Assembly: GCA_951812395.1 (NCBI GenBank)
Contig: CATOSD010000002.1
Coordinates: forward strand, 124,001-188,000
Direction: 5' to 3'
Source: an uncultured Dehalococcoidia bacterium
GTDB lineage: Bacteria > Chloroflexota > Dehalococcoidia > Lucifugimonadales > CATOSD01
Length of the DNA: 64,000 nt
This document shows positions 1-13,767 of this stretch, piece after piece; the stretch's first letter is position 1; each line of letters begins with the position of its first letter. The notes beneath the pieces were generated by a model. The model saw nothing but the letters and a program-made list of their open reading frames with translations. It searched no databases and was not told the origin of the DNA. A program made the translations under genes and the position numbers.

Positions 1-152
1 GTCGCGCCGGCAAGTCCGGTGCCCGCTGAAAAGATGTCGATGTCGCGCCGCCGGCTCACCCTGTCGGCGATGGGGAGCGCGCCAAGGAGGTAGCCAATCC
101 CAGTCGCTAGCAGCAGGGCCGGAAAGGTCGTGTAATACGGATCGATGTTCAA
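1..152 (-). CDS. plsY: Glycerol-3-phosphate acyltransferase PlsY, N-terminal part (runs off the left edge)
   Basis: PlsY is the membrane enzyme that transfers an acyl group from acyl-phosphate to glycerol-3-phosphate, the first step of bacterial phospholipid synthesis. Only about 50 residues are present. They read as a short N-terminus, a hydrophobic helix ending GYLLGALPIADRVSR, then the conserved DIDIFSAGTGLAGA segment, which matches the family's first helix and the loop that is usually GSGNIGATN. The start is read as TTG at 152 with a purine-rich GAGGGAG upstream, and a good promoter lies further upstream on the same strand. The gene diverges from gyrB. The family call is fairly firm; the exact start is less so, and the GTGLAGA loop deviates from the usual GSGNIGAT. 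Confidence 0.72.
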   Translation of the reverse strand, partial: MNIDPYYTTFPALLLATGIGYLLGALPIADRVSRRRDIDIFSAGTGLAGA

Positions 153-230
153 TGCCCGTGTCGCTCCCTCTGCAAATGTGGTCGAGAGATGAGCGCCCGC
201 TGGCGGCTGGCGCAGAAGTGGCGCTTCTCA

Positions 231-259
231 ATTATACGACGATTCTAGAGAAGTTGAAA
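231..259 (-). promoter_or_regulatory. Sigma70-type promoter for plsY
   Basis: On the minus strand TTTCAA (259-254) and TATAAT (236-231) are separated by 17 bases. The predicted transcript would reach the plsY TTG at 152 after about 70 bases. Confidence 0.55.
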
Positions 260-512
260 ATAGCCTTGTACGATACGTCGAGCAGAGGCATGTTAGCCGC
301 GTACTTCCCCCGAGCCGGCGGGCGCCGTGTTTCCGCGCTCACTCTCGCACTTTTTACGAATTCGAGACCCAAATTAACGTTGAAGCGCCCCTGTTCGGGG
401 GGTACGTTAGGTTTCGACTAGAGGGAGTGCGCCGCTGCGAAGCCTGCCCGCGGGCTGAGGACGCGCCGCACTACGACGGCGTGGAACCGGTCTTCGGGTG
501 TCGCGAAAATCA

Positions 513-541
513 TTGAAGAAGTCCCCCATTGGTGATACAAT
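513..541 (+). promoter_or_regulatory. Sigma70-type promoter for gyrB
   Basis: TTGAAG (513-518) and TACAAT (536-541) are separated by exactly 17 bases. Transcription would begin near 548 and give gyrB a leader of about 200 bases. Apart from the two promoters and the interleaved hairpins described next, I see no gene in the 153-750 gap. Confidence 0.55.
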
Positions 542-622
542 CAGCGTACACGAGCGTGGCCTTTCCCCCGCTCGGCGCCCGCCAGCCGCCGCGACCCGCC
601 GGCGCCTGCAAGCAATCTTCTC

Positions 623-652
623 GTTGCTACATATTCCTTAGCAACGGAATAT
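623..652 (+). promoter_or_regulatory. Two interleaved inverted repeats in the gyrB leader
   Basis: GTTGCTA (623-629) pairs with TAGCAAC (639-645), and ATATTCC (631-637) pairs with GGAATAT (646-652). The 3' arm of the first stem lies in the loop of the second, so the two stems either exclude each other as simple hairpins or form an H-type pseudoknot. They sit about 100 bases before the gyrB start codon and inside the predicted transcript. A role in supercoiling-responsive or translational control is inference; a pair of DNA-binding sites is an alternative. Confidence 0.45.
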
Positions 653-690
653 GAAAAGAACATTAGTTCCTCGCATTGCGGCCTGCATAG

Positions 691-2709
<2,019 letters not shown>

Positions 2710-2775
2710 GCACGGGCCCGCCGTCCTGTTCGCCGGCGACGACGTGCGTGCGCACGGAGCGGCCTTGGCCTTCTG

Positions 2776-4589
2776 CTACGGTGGGTCGGGGATCGGCCGC
2801 ACCGTAAAGTCCACGAATGGTGTGGACACGCCTCTGGTAGTGTGGCCCTCGAAGAGCGATGCGATCGCGTCTACTTGCCCAGCGTGTGTCAGGTCGCTTA
2901 GGTCGAGGTTCGTCACGAGCGAGTCATTGATAAGCAGATAGCCGCGGTCGCCGAGCGCTATCACGAGAATATGGTTGGCCTTGCCCCTAGTCGTGGTGAT
3001 GGAGTCTGACGGCTCGAACCCTAGGTCCTCCCATTCATTATTGACGTATCGCCCGTGAAGCCACGCCCCAGACCCGGCTAGAGCAATCGCGTGAAATTCC
3101 CCGTCCTCGCCGCTTCGGTGGGATAAAGGTTGATCTCATCGCTGCCGCCTTGCCTGATGCCCCCGTCTTCGGGGTCGTGCACCAGGTCCACCGGACGGAC
3201 GACGAAGCCTCTGTACACGGTGTGACTCCCCGGATGCTCGTGTCCGTCGAACCAAACACCTATCAGGCTTACCGTTCCGCTCCCCACAACCCCGCTCAAG
3301 TCCAACTCCGCCCCGTAGTCGCCGTTGATGAACAGCCATCCCCTGTCTCCTAGCGCAATCACCCGAACGTGGTTCTGCGCGTTTCGGCCCGTCGCGATAT
3401 TGCAAGAGAACCCAATCTGCACGTCTTGTGCCCCGTTCAGTTTTCCGCCGGTTCGAAGGTGGTGGCACCAGTAGCCGTTGCTGGAAATCGTCAGGGTGCG
3501 ATAGTGCTCGTCCGTCTTCCGAATGAAGAATCCGTGGCTCCAGCTTCTGCTCTGCGCCGACAGCGTATCCACGAACGCTGCCTCTATCACCGAGTTGGTC
3601 AGGCTGACTTGCGCGTCCAGCAACGGTATGAAGCTGTCGTAGTCGTGGACCAGCCTGCCGCTTGCGGGATCGAACCCGCGCTCTGGAACCTCGGTAATCG
3701 CGGCCTGCGCAATGGGAGCGGACGACTCGGAGGAGACGCACCTCATTTACGCGTGGCGTTCGACCAGAACGTCGTACGTTATGGCGAACCCGATGCCCTG
3801 CGCGTCGAAGTCCCTGCCCGCAATCCCCCGAATGACAGTCGAGTTCATTCCAACGACCTCGCCCCTGCCATTGAGCAGGGGACCGCCGCTGCTGCCTGGA
3901 TTAAAGGCGGCATCGGTCTGAACGTGCTTAACGCCATCGAACCAACTTACCGCGGAAACGATGCCTCTCGTTATCGTGATAGTTCCAGAAAGATTGAGGG
4001 GATAGTCAAGCGCTACAACGTCCTCGCCCTCCTTCAACGCTGTCGCGAATGTAAGCGGCTTCAGTCCATTTCCCACTTCGACCCTCAACGAGGCGATGTC
4101 TCGCTGTTCGTCCGCGGAAACCACTCGGGCTCTCAATTGTGTATCGTTGTCCAATATGGCCGTCAGACGCGACTGACCCGCGACGACGTGCTCGTTGGTG
4201 AGGATGTAGCCTGCGGCGTCGACCACGAACCCGGAGCCCACATTACTGTCGCCCACGATCCTCAGCACGCTGGGCTTAGCTCTTGCAACGATTTCCTCCA
4301 CCGATAGGCTGCTCCTCTCAACAACCTGGGCGGGAGGGGCGGCCGGATGGGGAGTAGGCATCGGCGCTGGCGCCACTGTCTGCGTGGGCGTTTGAATGGG
4401 CGTCAGTGTGTGTGTAGGCACCGGTGTCGGCGTGGGCTGGGCCGCGATCACAGTCGCCAGCACGCCGGCGGCGACCGTTGCGGCGATGTCGGGCTGCGCC
4501 CTTGGCAGAGCCGTGGCGACCGCCGCCTTTACGGTTGCGGGCACGTCGGGCGTCGCCGATGGCGGGTTGCCACAGGCAGCTACCCACAA
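2776..4589 (-). pseudogene. Decayed secreted trypsin-like (S1C) protease with two C-terminal beta-type repeats
   Basis: The 5' part (4589-3747) encodes a chymotrypsin-fold protease with all three catalytic residues: His in TNEHVV, Asp in QRDIASL and Ser in PGSSGGPL. It follows a Thr/Pro-rich linker and a lipobox-like VAAC, so a secreted lipoprotein is likely. TAA at 3749-3747 ends this frame and an ATG follows at once in the same frame, opening 222 residues (3746-3078) that include one beta-rich, LamG-like unit (IALGDRGWLFINGD..., DGHEH..., VVRPV). A second unit (IALGDRGYLLIND..., EGHTT..., TVRPI) ends at 2776 but is in another frame; its N-terminal half can be read back to about 3120, so a frameshift lies near 3095-3120. 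The 5' end is also odd: hydrophobic signal-peptide codons continue upstream of the TTG at 4589 without an ATG in frame. The simplest reading is one long gene broken by a stop and a frameshift. Termination-reinitiation at TAA-ATG is an alternative for the first break. Confidence 0.65.
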
Positions 4590-4649
4590 GACGGCTGCCA
4601 GGAAGGCAGCAGCGTAGAGTGCTCGCAGTGGATCATCGCCCAGATGTCA

Positions 4650-4967
4650 CGCCCCATAGCGCTCATTCCCTTACATGCACCGAGCTATAGGCCTGTCGTC
4701 AGGCAATCTGTCTTGCCAATACCCAAGAGACTGCTGCAAAGCAGAGTGGCGCAATACCACTCACAGGACATTACCTTTGAAGCTGCTGTAATGGCTAGGC
4801 GCGTACTCGGACAAGGTTTCTGGAATCCGTGGCCTGGCGCGCAACTGCAAGCGGAAGACGGTGGTCACGGCCACGTTTGAGAGTGTTCAAGGGCATGAGG
4901 TGGTATGCAGGCTCGCGGGCTGCGGTGATTCAGACTGCAGAAGATTGGGCGATTTTGGGACTCGTCC
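4650..4967. other. Intergenic stretch without a recognisable gene
   Basis: No reading frame here has protein-like character. A 6-bp hairpin (GAGTGG and CCACTC around 4745-4763) is the only local structure I see. Confidence 0.4.
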
Positions 4968-8084
<3,117 letters not shown>

Positions 8085-8165
8085 AACCGGGCCGTACACC
8101 CCTGGCAAACGTCTGGGGTCCTTGCCGGGCAGACGGAGCAGCAGGGTGCGGACTGAGGTCGCACA

Positions 8166-9347
8166 ATCTACATCGAACACCTGGACCTAGTCAACTTCCG
8201 CAACTACGAGCGTCTGGAGCTTTCGCTCGGCCAGGGCATGACGCTCGTTTCAGGAGCGAACGGCCAGGGAAAGAGCAACCTGCTGGAGTCGGTGTACCTG
8301 CTGGCCATCGCCAAGTCTCCCCGCGCCTCCTCGGACAGGGAGCTCGTGCGCCGGCAGCACCCGGACCTTGCGACGCACACCCGCGTCGCGGCCAGGCTTG
8401 TGCGTGGAGCCGACTCGCTGCGTGTGCAGATCGACCTGGCGCGCCTCCCGCCGCTGGCCGCGCCCGATGCCGGCGATGCGGCCGGCACGGCGGGAGAGGG
8501 GCCGCTCCAGAAGCGCTACCGAGTGAACGGCGTGGACCGGCGAGCTTCCGAGTTGGTTGGCCATCTGAACGCGGTGCTGTTCACGGCGAGCGACCTTGAG
8601 TTCGTCTACGGCCCGCCGTCCACCCGCAGGCGTTACCTGGACATTCTCATCTCGCAGCTCGACCGCGGATACCTGCACTCCCTGCAGCGCTACCAGAACA
8701 TCGTGCGTCAGCGAAACCGGCTTTTGCGCCTGGTGCGCCTTGGCAACTCGCGCCCCGACGAGCTGGACTTTTGGAACAAGCAACTCGTGCTGGAGGGGCA
8801 GCGGGTAACCCAAGGACGGAGCAGCGCAGTGCAAAGCCTGTCGCGGCTCGCGCGACCGGCCCATGAGGAGCTGTCCGGCGGGGCCGAGAGTTTCGACCTG
8901 GTGTACCGCCCCAGCGTCGACGTGGGCGATGACGAGGGCGCCGAGGCGTTCGCGGAATCCTTTCGGCGCGTAATCGTGGAGCGGCTCGACCGGGAGATTG
9001 CCCATGGCGTGACACTCGCGGGGCCGCACCGCGACGACGTGTTGGTGCTGGCCGGCGGCGAGAGCGCCGCGTCCTACGCCTCTCGGGGCCAGGTGCGCAC
9101 GGCGGCGCTCGCCATCAAGCTCGCGGAGGCAGCCCACATCGCCGACCGGCGCGGCCAACAGCCGGTGCTGCTGCTGGACGACGTGCTGTCGGAGCTGGAC
9201 GCCACGCGCCGCACCCACGTGCTGTCGGCAATCTCCGGCTACGAGCAGTGCATAATCAGCACCGCCGATCCCGGCGCCATAGAGAGCCGATTCCTCGCCG
9301 ACATGTCCCGGTTCGTCGTCGACCGGGGGCGTTTATCGAGCGGTTGA
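8166..9347 (+). CDS. recF: DNA replication and repair protein RecF, probably starting at ATC
   Basis: RecF is an SMC-like ATPase that loads RecA at single-strand gaps with RecO and RecR. The Walker A motif is GANGQGKSN (near residues 30-38), the signature region is LAGPHRDD and SRGQVRT, and Walker B is LLLDDVLSELD (near 335). The conserved N-terminus, YIEHLDLVNFRNYERL, lies upstream of the first ATG (8238) in the same frame, and a TGA at 8154 closes that frame. No ATG, GTG, TTG or CTG lies between that stop and the conserved residues. The codon in the expected Met position is ATC at 8166, preceded by GAGGT six bases upstream. I therefore read an ATC start; a point mutation or sequence error in ATG is possible. 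Length would be 393 residues, normal for RecF. Confidence 0.9.
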   Translation: MYIEHLDLVNFRNYERLELSLGQGMTLVSGANGQGKSNLLESVYLLAIAKSPRASSDRELVRRQHPDLATHTRVAARLVRGADSLRVQIDLARLPPLAAPDAGDAAGTAGEGPLQKRYRVNGVDRRASELVGHLNAVLFTASDLEFVYGPPSTRRRYLDILISQLDRGYLHSLQRYQNIVRQRNRLLRLVRLGNSRPDELDFWNKQLVLEGQRVTQGRSSAVQSLSRLARPAHEELSGGAESFDLVYRPSVDVGDDEGAEAFAESFRRVIVERLDREIAHGVTLAGPHRDDVLVLAGGESAASYASRGQVRTAALAIKLAEAAHIADRRGQQPVLLLDDVLSELDATRRTHVLSAISGYEQCIISTADPGAIESRFLADMSRFVVDRGRLSSG

Positions 9348-9381
9348 GGACCGCGCCGGACGAATTGCAGGAGGCCACCCG

Positions 9382-10173
9382 ATGGATGAACACCTCGAGA
9401 ACGCACTCGACCTTGCGGCCAGGCTGATAGTGGAGTCTACCTATGTGGTCGCCCTCACTGGCGCGGGCCTGTCGGTAGAAAGCGGCATCCCCACTTTCAG
9501 GGGAGAGGGCGGACTGTGGACGCGAATTGGCGAACCGAGTATGACGGGCTACCAGGAGTTCCTGGCGGACCCCGTGGGCTACATGCGGAAGCAGCGCGAG
9601 TTGGAGTCCGGCCCGGAGCGAAGCCACTTTCGCGCGGCCATAGAGAGAGCCGTGCCCAATGAAGGCCACTACGCCCTGGCTGAGCTGGAGACGATTGGAG
9701 TGCTGCGCATGATCATCACGCAGAATGTGGACGATCTGCACATCGTGGCGGGCTCCAGGCGCGTCACCGAGATCCACGGCAATCGCACCAAGATGAGGTG
9801 CATCGGGTGCGAAGAACGCTGGACCCGGCGGCAGTTCGAAGAGATGCACGAGGGTCGTCCGGACTGTCCGGAGTGCGGCGCGGTGGTCAAGTCCGACACT
9901 GTGATGTTCGGCGAGCCGATCCCCCGCAGCGTGCTCGTCCGGTGCTTCGCGGAAACGGAGCGGTGCGACTGCATCATCGTGGCGGGAACGTCGGCGACCG
10001 TGTACCCCGCCGCGAGCTTTCCCGAAACGGTGAAGGCCTACGGCGGGCTGTTGATCGAGGCGAACCCCGACGATACCCCGCTCACCCCCCTGGCGGACGT
10101 CACGCTCCGCAGTTCGACGGCCCGGTCGCTGCCCACGCTCGTGGAGCGAGTCCGCGCTCTCAGGCGGGCATAG
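9382..10173 (+). CDS. Sir2-family NAD-dependent protein deacylase
   Basis: Sirtuins remove acyl groups from lysine using NAD+, giving nicotinamide and O-acyl-ADP-ribose. The 263-residue protein has the NAD-binding GAGLSVESGIPTFRG (near 27-41), the TQNVDDLH motif, the catalytic His in EIHGN, and a zinc site of two Cys pairs (CIGC and CPEC). The Rossmann elements GTSATVYPA and IEANPDD follow. The ATG at 9382 has AGGAGG about 7 bases upstream. It lies 34 bases after recF, so co-transcription is possible. The substrate (acetate or other acyl groups) cannot be told from sequence: the Ala-Tyr-X-X-Arg signature of class III desuccinylases is not evident, favouring general deacetylase activity. Confidence 0.93.
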   Translation: MDEHLENALDLAARLIVESTYVVALTGAGLSVESGIPTFRGEGGLWTRIGEPSMTGYQEFLADPVGYMRKQRELESGPERSHFRAAIERAVPNEGHYALAELETIGVLRMIITQNVDDLHIVAGSRRVTEIHGNRTKMRCIGCEERWTRRQFEEMHEGRPDCPECGAVVKSDTVMFGEPIPRSVLVRCFAETERCDCIIVAGTSATVYPAASFPETVKAYGGLLIEANPDDTPLTPLADVTLRSSTARSLPTLVERVRALRRA

Positions 10174-10325
10174 TGTGCAAATTGTGCGGGGGGACGCCTC
10201 GACGTTCCCGATGGCTTCCTGCTGGATAGCCACTTTCAGGACAGTGGTATAGAATCGGCGGCGTGTTTTGCCTTCAGGCCTAAGGGCCGCCGGGCGGGTA
10301 GGGACGGAATGAGAGACAGATTCGC

Positions 10326-11678
10326 GTGAACATCTTCCGCCGTCGGGAGCGCGGCGATGGCCAGCCGGCCACGAGAGGCGGCGCTGCGTCGTCCTCGACG
10401 CCGCGCGCCCGCCGCCGCTTCTTCTACGGCTGGTGGATCGTGCTGGCCGGCGGGCTTGGCATGGCTTTCTCCGCCGGAGTCAACTTTCACGGATTCGGCA
10501 ATTTCATCATACCGCTCCAGAACCAGTTCGGCTGGAACCGCACGCAGATATCGGTCGCCTTCTCGCTGGCCCGGCTCGAGTCCGGGCTGTTCGGCCCGGT
10601 GGAAGGCTGGCTCGTAGACAGGCTAGGGCCGCGACTGCTCATCTTCATCGGCGTTCCCATTATGGCCTTCGGTTATGTGCTATTCAGTCGGGTCGACAAC
10701 TTCTTCGACTTCGTGCTCGTCTACGTGCTCCTCATCTCGCTTGGAAACAGCATCGGCATGGGTATGCCCATGACCACGGCGGTCGCTAACTGGTTCAACC
10801 GAAAGCGCGGCCTGGCGTTCGGTATAATGTGGTCCGGCGTCGGGCTTGGCGGGCTGTTCGTGCCGGTACTGGGTTGGCTCGTCGAGCGGTACGGCTGGAG
10901 CACCGCGGCTCTCATGGTGGGCGTGTTCGTCTTCCTGCTTGGCACGCCCATCGGCCTGGTCATGCGGCACCGCCCCGAGCCTTACGGCTACATGCCGGAC
11001 GGAGAAGCGCCCAGGCGGCAGGCGGATGGCTCAGGCCAGGTGCGGATCGCACAGCCCGACCTGTCGGCCGACTTTTCGGCACGGGAGGCGATGAGAACGT
11101 CGAGCTTCTGGTATCTCACGCTGTCCATCGCCGCGCGTTCACTCGTGAGTGGAGGCGTTGGGCTTCACCTTGTGCCCTACTTCGAGGGGCTGGGCGCGTC
11201 GCCGGTGTTCGCCGCATTTCTCGCCGGCTCAGCGGGCTGGATGAGCATTCCGGGCAGGCTCGGGCTCGGCGCGCTGGGCGACTACGTGAACAAGCGTTAC
11301 GTCATGGCGGTGTCGCTTGTGCTTTTGACAGTCGCCATCGTGCTGATGGCGCTAGCGGACGACATACAGGGTGCGCTACCCGCTTTGCTGGTCTACGCAG
11401 CGGCGCAGGGCGGTATATCTGTGCTTCCGCAGGCCCTGTTCGCGGAGTATTTCGGACGGCGCTCGTACGGCACGATTCAGGGCTTCCGCAGCAGCATCCA
11501 GATGACAGGCATCATAATCGGCCCGGTCATATCCGGCTACGTGTTCGACCGGACGAGCAGCTACGAGATCGCGTTTCTCGGATTTTCGGCAGCTACAATC
11601 GTGTCTTTGGCGCTAGTGTTGCTCGCCCACCAGCCCGCGAGGCCGGCGGTGGCTCGGAAAGCTGAGCCTTCGGGCTAG
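10326..11678 (+). CDS. MFS transporter of the monocarboxylate/oxalate-formate antiporter type
   Basis: A 450-residue integral membrane carrier with about 12 hydrophobic segments in two halves. The first helix is FFYGWWIVLAGGLGM, and a cytoplasmic loop of about 40 polar residues (near 220-260) separates the halves. After helix 2 comes the MFS loop with the acidic-basic pattern (EGWLVDRLGPR). It closely resembles the carrier at 43378, down to the W-N-R/W-S-R segment after helix 1 and the DYGM/PYGYMPDG end of the first half, so the two are paralogues. The substrate is unknown; organic-anion uptake or exchange is typical of the group. The start is GTG at 10326, giving a basic N-terminus (RRRERGDG). 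It appears monocistronic. Confidence 0.85.
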   Translation: MNIFRRRERGDGQPATRGGAASSSTPRARRRFFYGWWIVLAGGLGMAFSAGVNFHGFGNFIIPLQNQFGWNRTQISVAFSLARLESGLFGPVEGWLVDRLGPRLLIFIGVPIMAFGYVLFSRVDNFFDFVLVYVLLISLGNSIGMGMPMTTAVANWFNRKRGLAFGIMWSGVGLGGLFVPVLGWLVERYGWSTAALMVGVFVFLLGTPIGLVMRHRPEPYGYMPDGEAPRRQADGSGQVRIAQPDLSADFSAREAMRTSSFWYLTLSIAARSLVSGGVGLHLVPYFEGLGASPVFAAFLAGSAGWMSIPGRLGLGALGDYVNKRYVMAVSLVLLTVAIVLMALADDIQGALPALLVYAAAQGGISVLPQALFAEYFGRRSYGTIQGFRSSIQMTGIIIGPVISGYVFDRTSSYEIAFLGFSAATIVSLALVLLAHQPARPAVARKAEPSG

Positions 11679-11832
11679 ATGTCCTGGCGACCGACGGTGT
11701 TCGGGGCGGGCAGATGATAGGATTTCGCCGTAAATGGCCCATAAAGGCCTATGCTTAGCCCCATGCTTGTGGTAGGGTTATGTAGGCGCTTGCCGCTACA
11801 CTCTTTCGGTTAAGGGAGGAGAGAGACTTTCC

Positions 11833-12876
11833 ATGGCAAAATCCAAGCTTGCGGTTTTCTTGGCTCTCATTTTGTTATTTTCCGTTCCCACCGCGTTGGT
11901 GCAGGCCGCCGACGCAGGTGAGAATGTAAAAGGCACGGCGGTCGTATCTGACGGCAACACGCTGGGCGACCTGCTTACGGTCACTCTGCATGGCGTATCC
12001 CTGCCCGCCGAGGGCACCTACATGGTCGCATGGCTCATTTCCGACGACGGCGAGGTCAAGACAAACGTTGGGGCTATCACGGTTGCCATCGACGGAACTG
12101 TCAACCACACCTACGTCTCTAGCGCTGGCGACAACCTGCTGGCGAGCTACGGTGGGTTCGCAATTACGGTTGAGTCAGCCCCTGACGTGTCTGAACCCAG
12201 TATGGACATTGCGCTCGTCGGCTACCTGGCCGGTGACGAGAATCTGGGTCTCGCGCGTATGCTGGCCGTGGAGTCTGACGAGGACCCGGCGGCCGGTTCT
12301 TTGGCCAAGCTCAGGAGTCAGGTGATGGCCGCGCTCCGTGCGGCGGAGCAGGCGAGAGCGGCCGATTCCGCAGACGACCTGAACAGCGACACCCAAAGGG
12401 CGATCGACAACATCGATGGCGACAACGGCGTGCTGGCACTGGCGGCCAGTGCCAACATGACCTTGTCGGAGTTTGAGGGCGCCGGTGGCATCGCCACCGC
12501 CGTCAACAACGTAAGCGACTGGGCCACGGAGGCCAAGTCGAGCGCCGAAACCGCCATGGCCGCCTCGAGCCTGCAAGTCGCTAAGAGCATTCTGAGCAGC
12601 GTAACCGGACAGTTGGAGTCCGCCTTGAACGGCGTCAGCGCCTCCGAACTGGGTGGAGCGAACCAGGCTTACGTCGCCGCCCAGGGCCTTGCCACGTTCT
12701 CGGTGGAGACGCCCAGGCCGACCGTAGAAGAGCCCGCGCCTCCGCCTACGCCGCCCGTAGTTGGCGAGCCCGCCATACCCATGATGGCGCAGATGGCACT
12801 GATCGCCGCTATCGTGCTGCTGGTGTCGGGTTCGGCAGTGGTTGCCACGCAGGTATTCAGGGGACGCCGCAGCTAG
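11833..12876 (+). CDS. Exported, membrane-anchored protein with an N-terminal anti-sigma-like beta domain
   Basis: I do not recognise a named family. The 347-residue product has a clear signal peptide (hydrophobic run LAVFLALILLFSVPTALVQA, residues 5-24). A beta-rich segment of about 100 residues follows (VTLHGVSLPAEGTYMVAWL... VGAITVAIDG), reminiscent of the extracytoplasmic domain of RskA-type anti-sigma factors. Then comes a long Ala/Ser-rich helical stretch (near 155-295), a Pro-rich spacer (PAPPPTPPVVG) and a C-terminal transmembrane helix with a basic tail (VFRGRRS). This predicts a type I surface protein with a large external part. The ATG at 11833 is preceded by GGGAGGAGAG about 10 bases upstream. 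A strong terminator follows the gene. Confidence 0.7.
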   Translation: MAKSKLAVFLALILLFSVPTALVQAADAGENVKGTAVVSDGNTLGDLLTVTLHGVSLPAEGTYMVAWLISDDGEVKTNVGAITVAIDGTVNHTYVSSAGDNLLASYGGFAITVESAPDVSEPSMDIALVGYLAGDENLGLARMLAVESDEDPAAGSLAKLRSQVMAALRAAEQARAADSADDLNSDTQRAIDNIDGDNGVLALAASANMTLSEFEGAGGIATAVNNVSDWATEAKSSAETAMAASSLQVAKSILSSVTGQLESALNGVSASELGGANQAYVAAQGLATFSVETPRPTVEEPAPPPTPPVVGEPAIPMMAQMALIAAIVLLVSGSAVVATQVFRGRRS

Positions 12877-12914
12877 CCAAAGCTCTGAGCAAAGCAAGCA
12901 GATACTTAGGGGAG

Positions 12915-12945
12915 AGGCCCCGCCTGGTGACAGGCGGGGCCTTTT
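12915..12945 (+). terminator. Rho-independent terminator after the exported protein gene
   Basis: A perfect 11-bp stem (12915-12925 with 12932-12942, AGGCCCCGCCT and its complement) encloses a 6-base loop and runs into TTTT. Confidence 0.9.
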
Positions 12946-13023
12946 CGGCTTCCGCCGACACCTTTCCACTTAGCAACCTATTTCGGCCTGTGCTAGACTT
13001 CGGCATGGGTAGCGGAGTTTGAA

Positions 13024-13755
13024 GTGTGCCGGTGGATTATGCGATCCTTCCTCAAGACCATCTTCGCGGCGGTGTTGCTGGCTGTGGCTGTGGCCATTTC
13101 AGGCTGCGGCGAACAGGGCCCCCCACCCACGCCCACCCCCACACCGATCGATCCTGAGGCGCTCGTGAGCAGGGCGGCGCAAGCCCTGGGAGAAATCGAT
13201 TCGTTTCACTTCGTGCTGTCACACCCAGAGGGTGGCACGCCCATGCTGGAAGCTCTGCTGATACACGACGCGGAAGGCGACATTGTCAAGCCAGACAGGC
13301 TGGCGGTCGAGTTTGGAGGAGTGTTCGGAAACATCTATATAACCGCCAGCTTCGTTTCCATCGGCGAGAACAACTTCATGACCAACCCGTTCTCGGGGAA
13401 ATGGGAAGTGGTGCCCCCCGAGATCAATCCTATCGCCTTCTTCAGCCCTGAAAGGGGCATTACAAACATAATCGGCAGTATTTCTAAGCCTGTGCTCCTC
13501 GACAGTGACGAGTCCGTGTGGCGTGTCGCCGGTCTGCTCCCGCCTCAGGCCCTCGAGGCCATCTTCGGCAACACCATCAGCTCGGACGACGAGAGAGACT
13601 GGGTGTCGGTGGAGCTGACACTGGACGCTGAGAGCTACCTGTTGCGCAGCGTGAAGATGGAGGGCCAGATTACCGAGCGGGAGCCGCAAGGCACCGTTCG
13701 CGAGATTACCCTGTCGGGTTTTAACGAGCCTCCCGAAATCGAGCCACCTCTCTAG
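13024..13755 (+). CDS. Lipoprotein of the LppX/LprAFG-like type
   Basis: The 243-residue protein begins with a signal peptide and lipobox (LLAVAVAISGCGEQ), so the mature N-terminus is a lipidated Cys near residue 28, followed by a Pro/Thr linker (PPPTPTPTP). The mature part (ALVSRAAQALGEIDSFHFVLSHPEGG..., then alternating beta strands) resembles the LppX/LprG fold, which carries lipids across the periplasm or outer wall in Actinobacteria and is also found in Chloroflexota. A GTG at 13024 has GGAG 7 bases upstream; an ATG at 13039 is an alternative and would still leave a full signal peptide. The next gene, a drug-efflux type MFS carrier, starts 12 bases after this stop in the same frame. In mycobacteria lprG is likewise coupled to an MFS pump (P55), so a functional pair is plausible by analogy. 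Confidence 0.75.
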   Translation: MCRWIMRSFLKTIFAAVLLAVAVAISGCGEQGPPPTPTPTPIDPEALVSRAAQALGEIDSFHFVLSHPEGGTPMLEALLIHDAEGDIVKPDRLAVEFGGVFGNIYITASFVSIGENNFMTNPFSGKWEVVPPEINPIAFFSPERGITNIIGSISKPVLLDSDESVWRVAGLLPPQALEAIFGNTISSDDERDWVSVELTLDAESYLLRSVKMEGQITEREPQGTVREITLSGFNEPPEIEPPL

Positions 13756-13767
13756 ATCTGGCTTCCG

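Noticed and set aside
399..418. GGGGTACGTTAGGTTTCGAC looks like the 5' end of a tmRNA
   Set aside because: No matching 3' acceptor strand, T arm or tag-peptide frame is found before gyrB begins at 751, and the promoter for gyrB lies inside the interval. Probably coincidence or a relic.
152..421. An 89-codon open frame on the plus strand
   Set aside because: It overlaps the plsY promoter, has no ribosome-binding site and no protein-like pattern.
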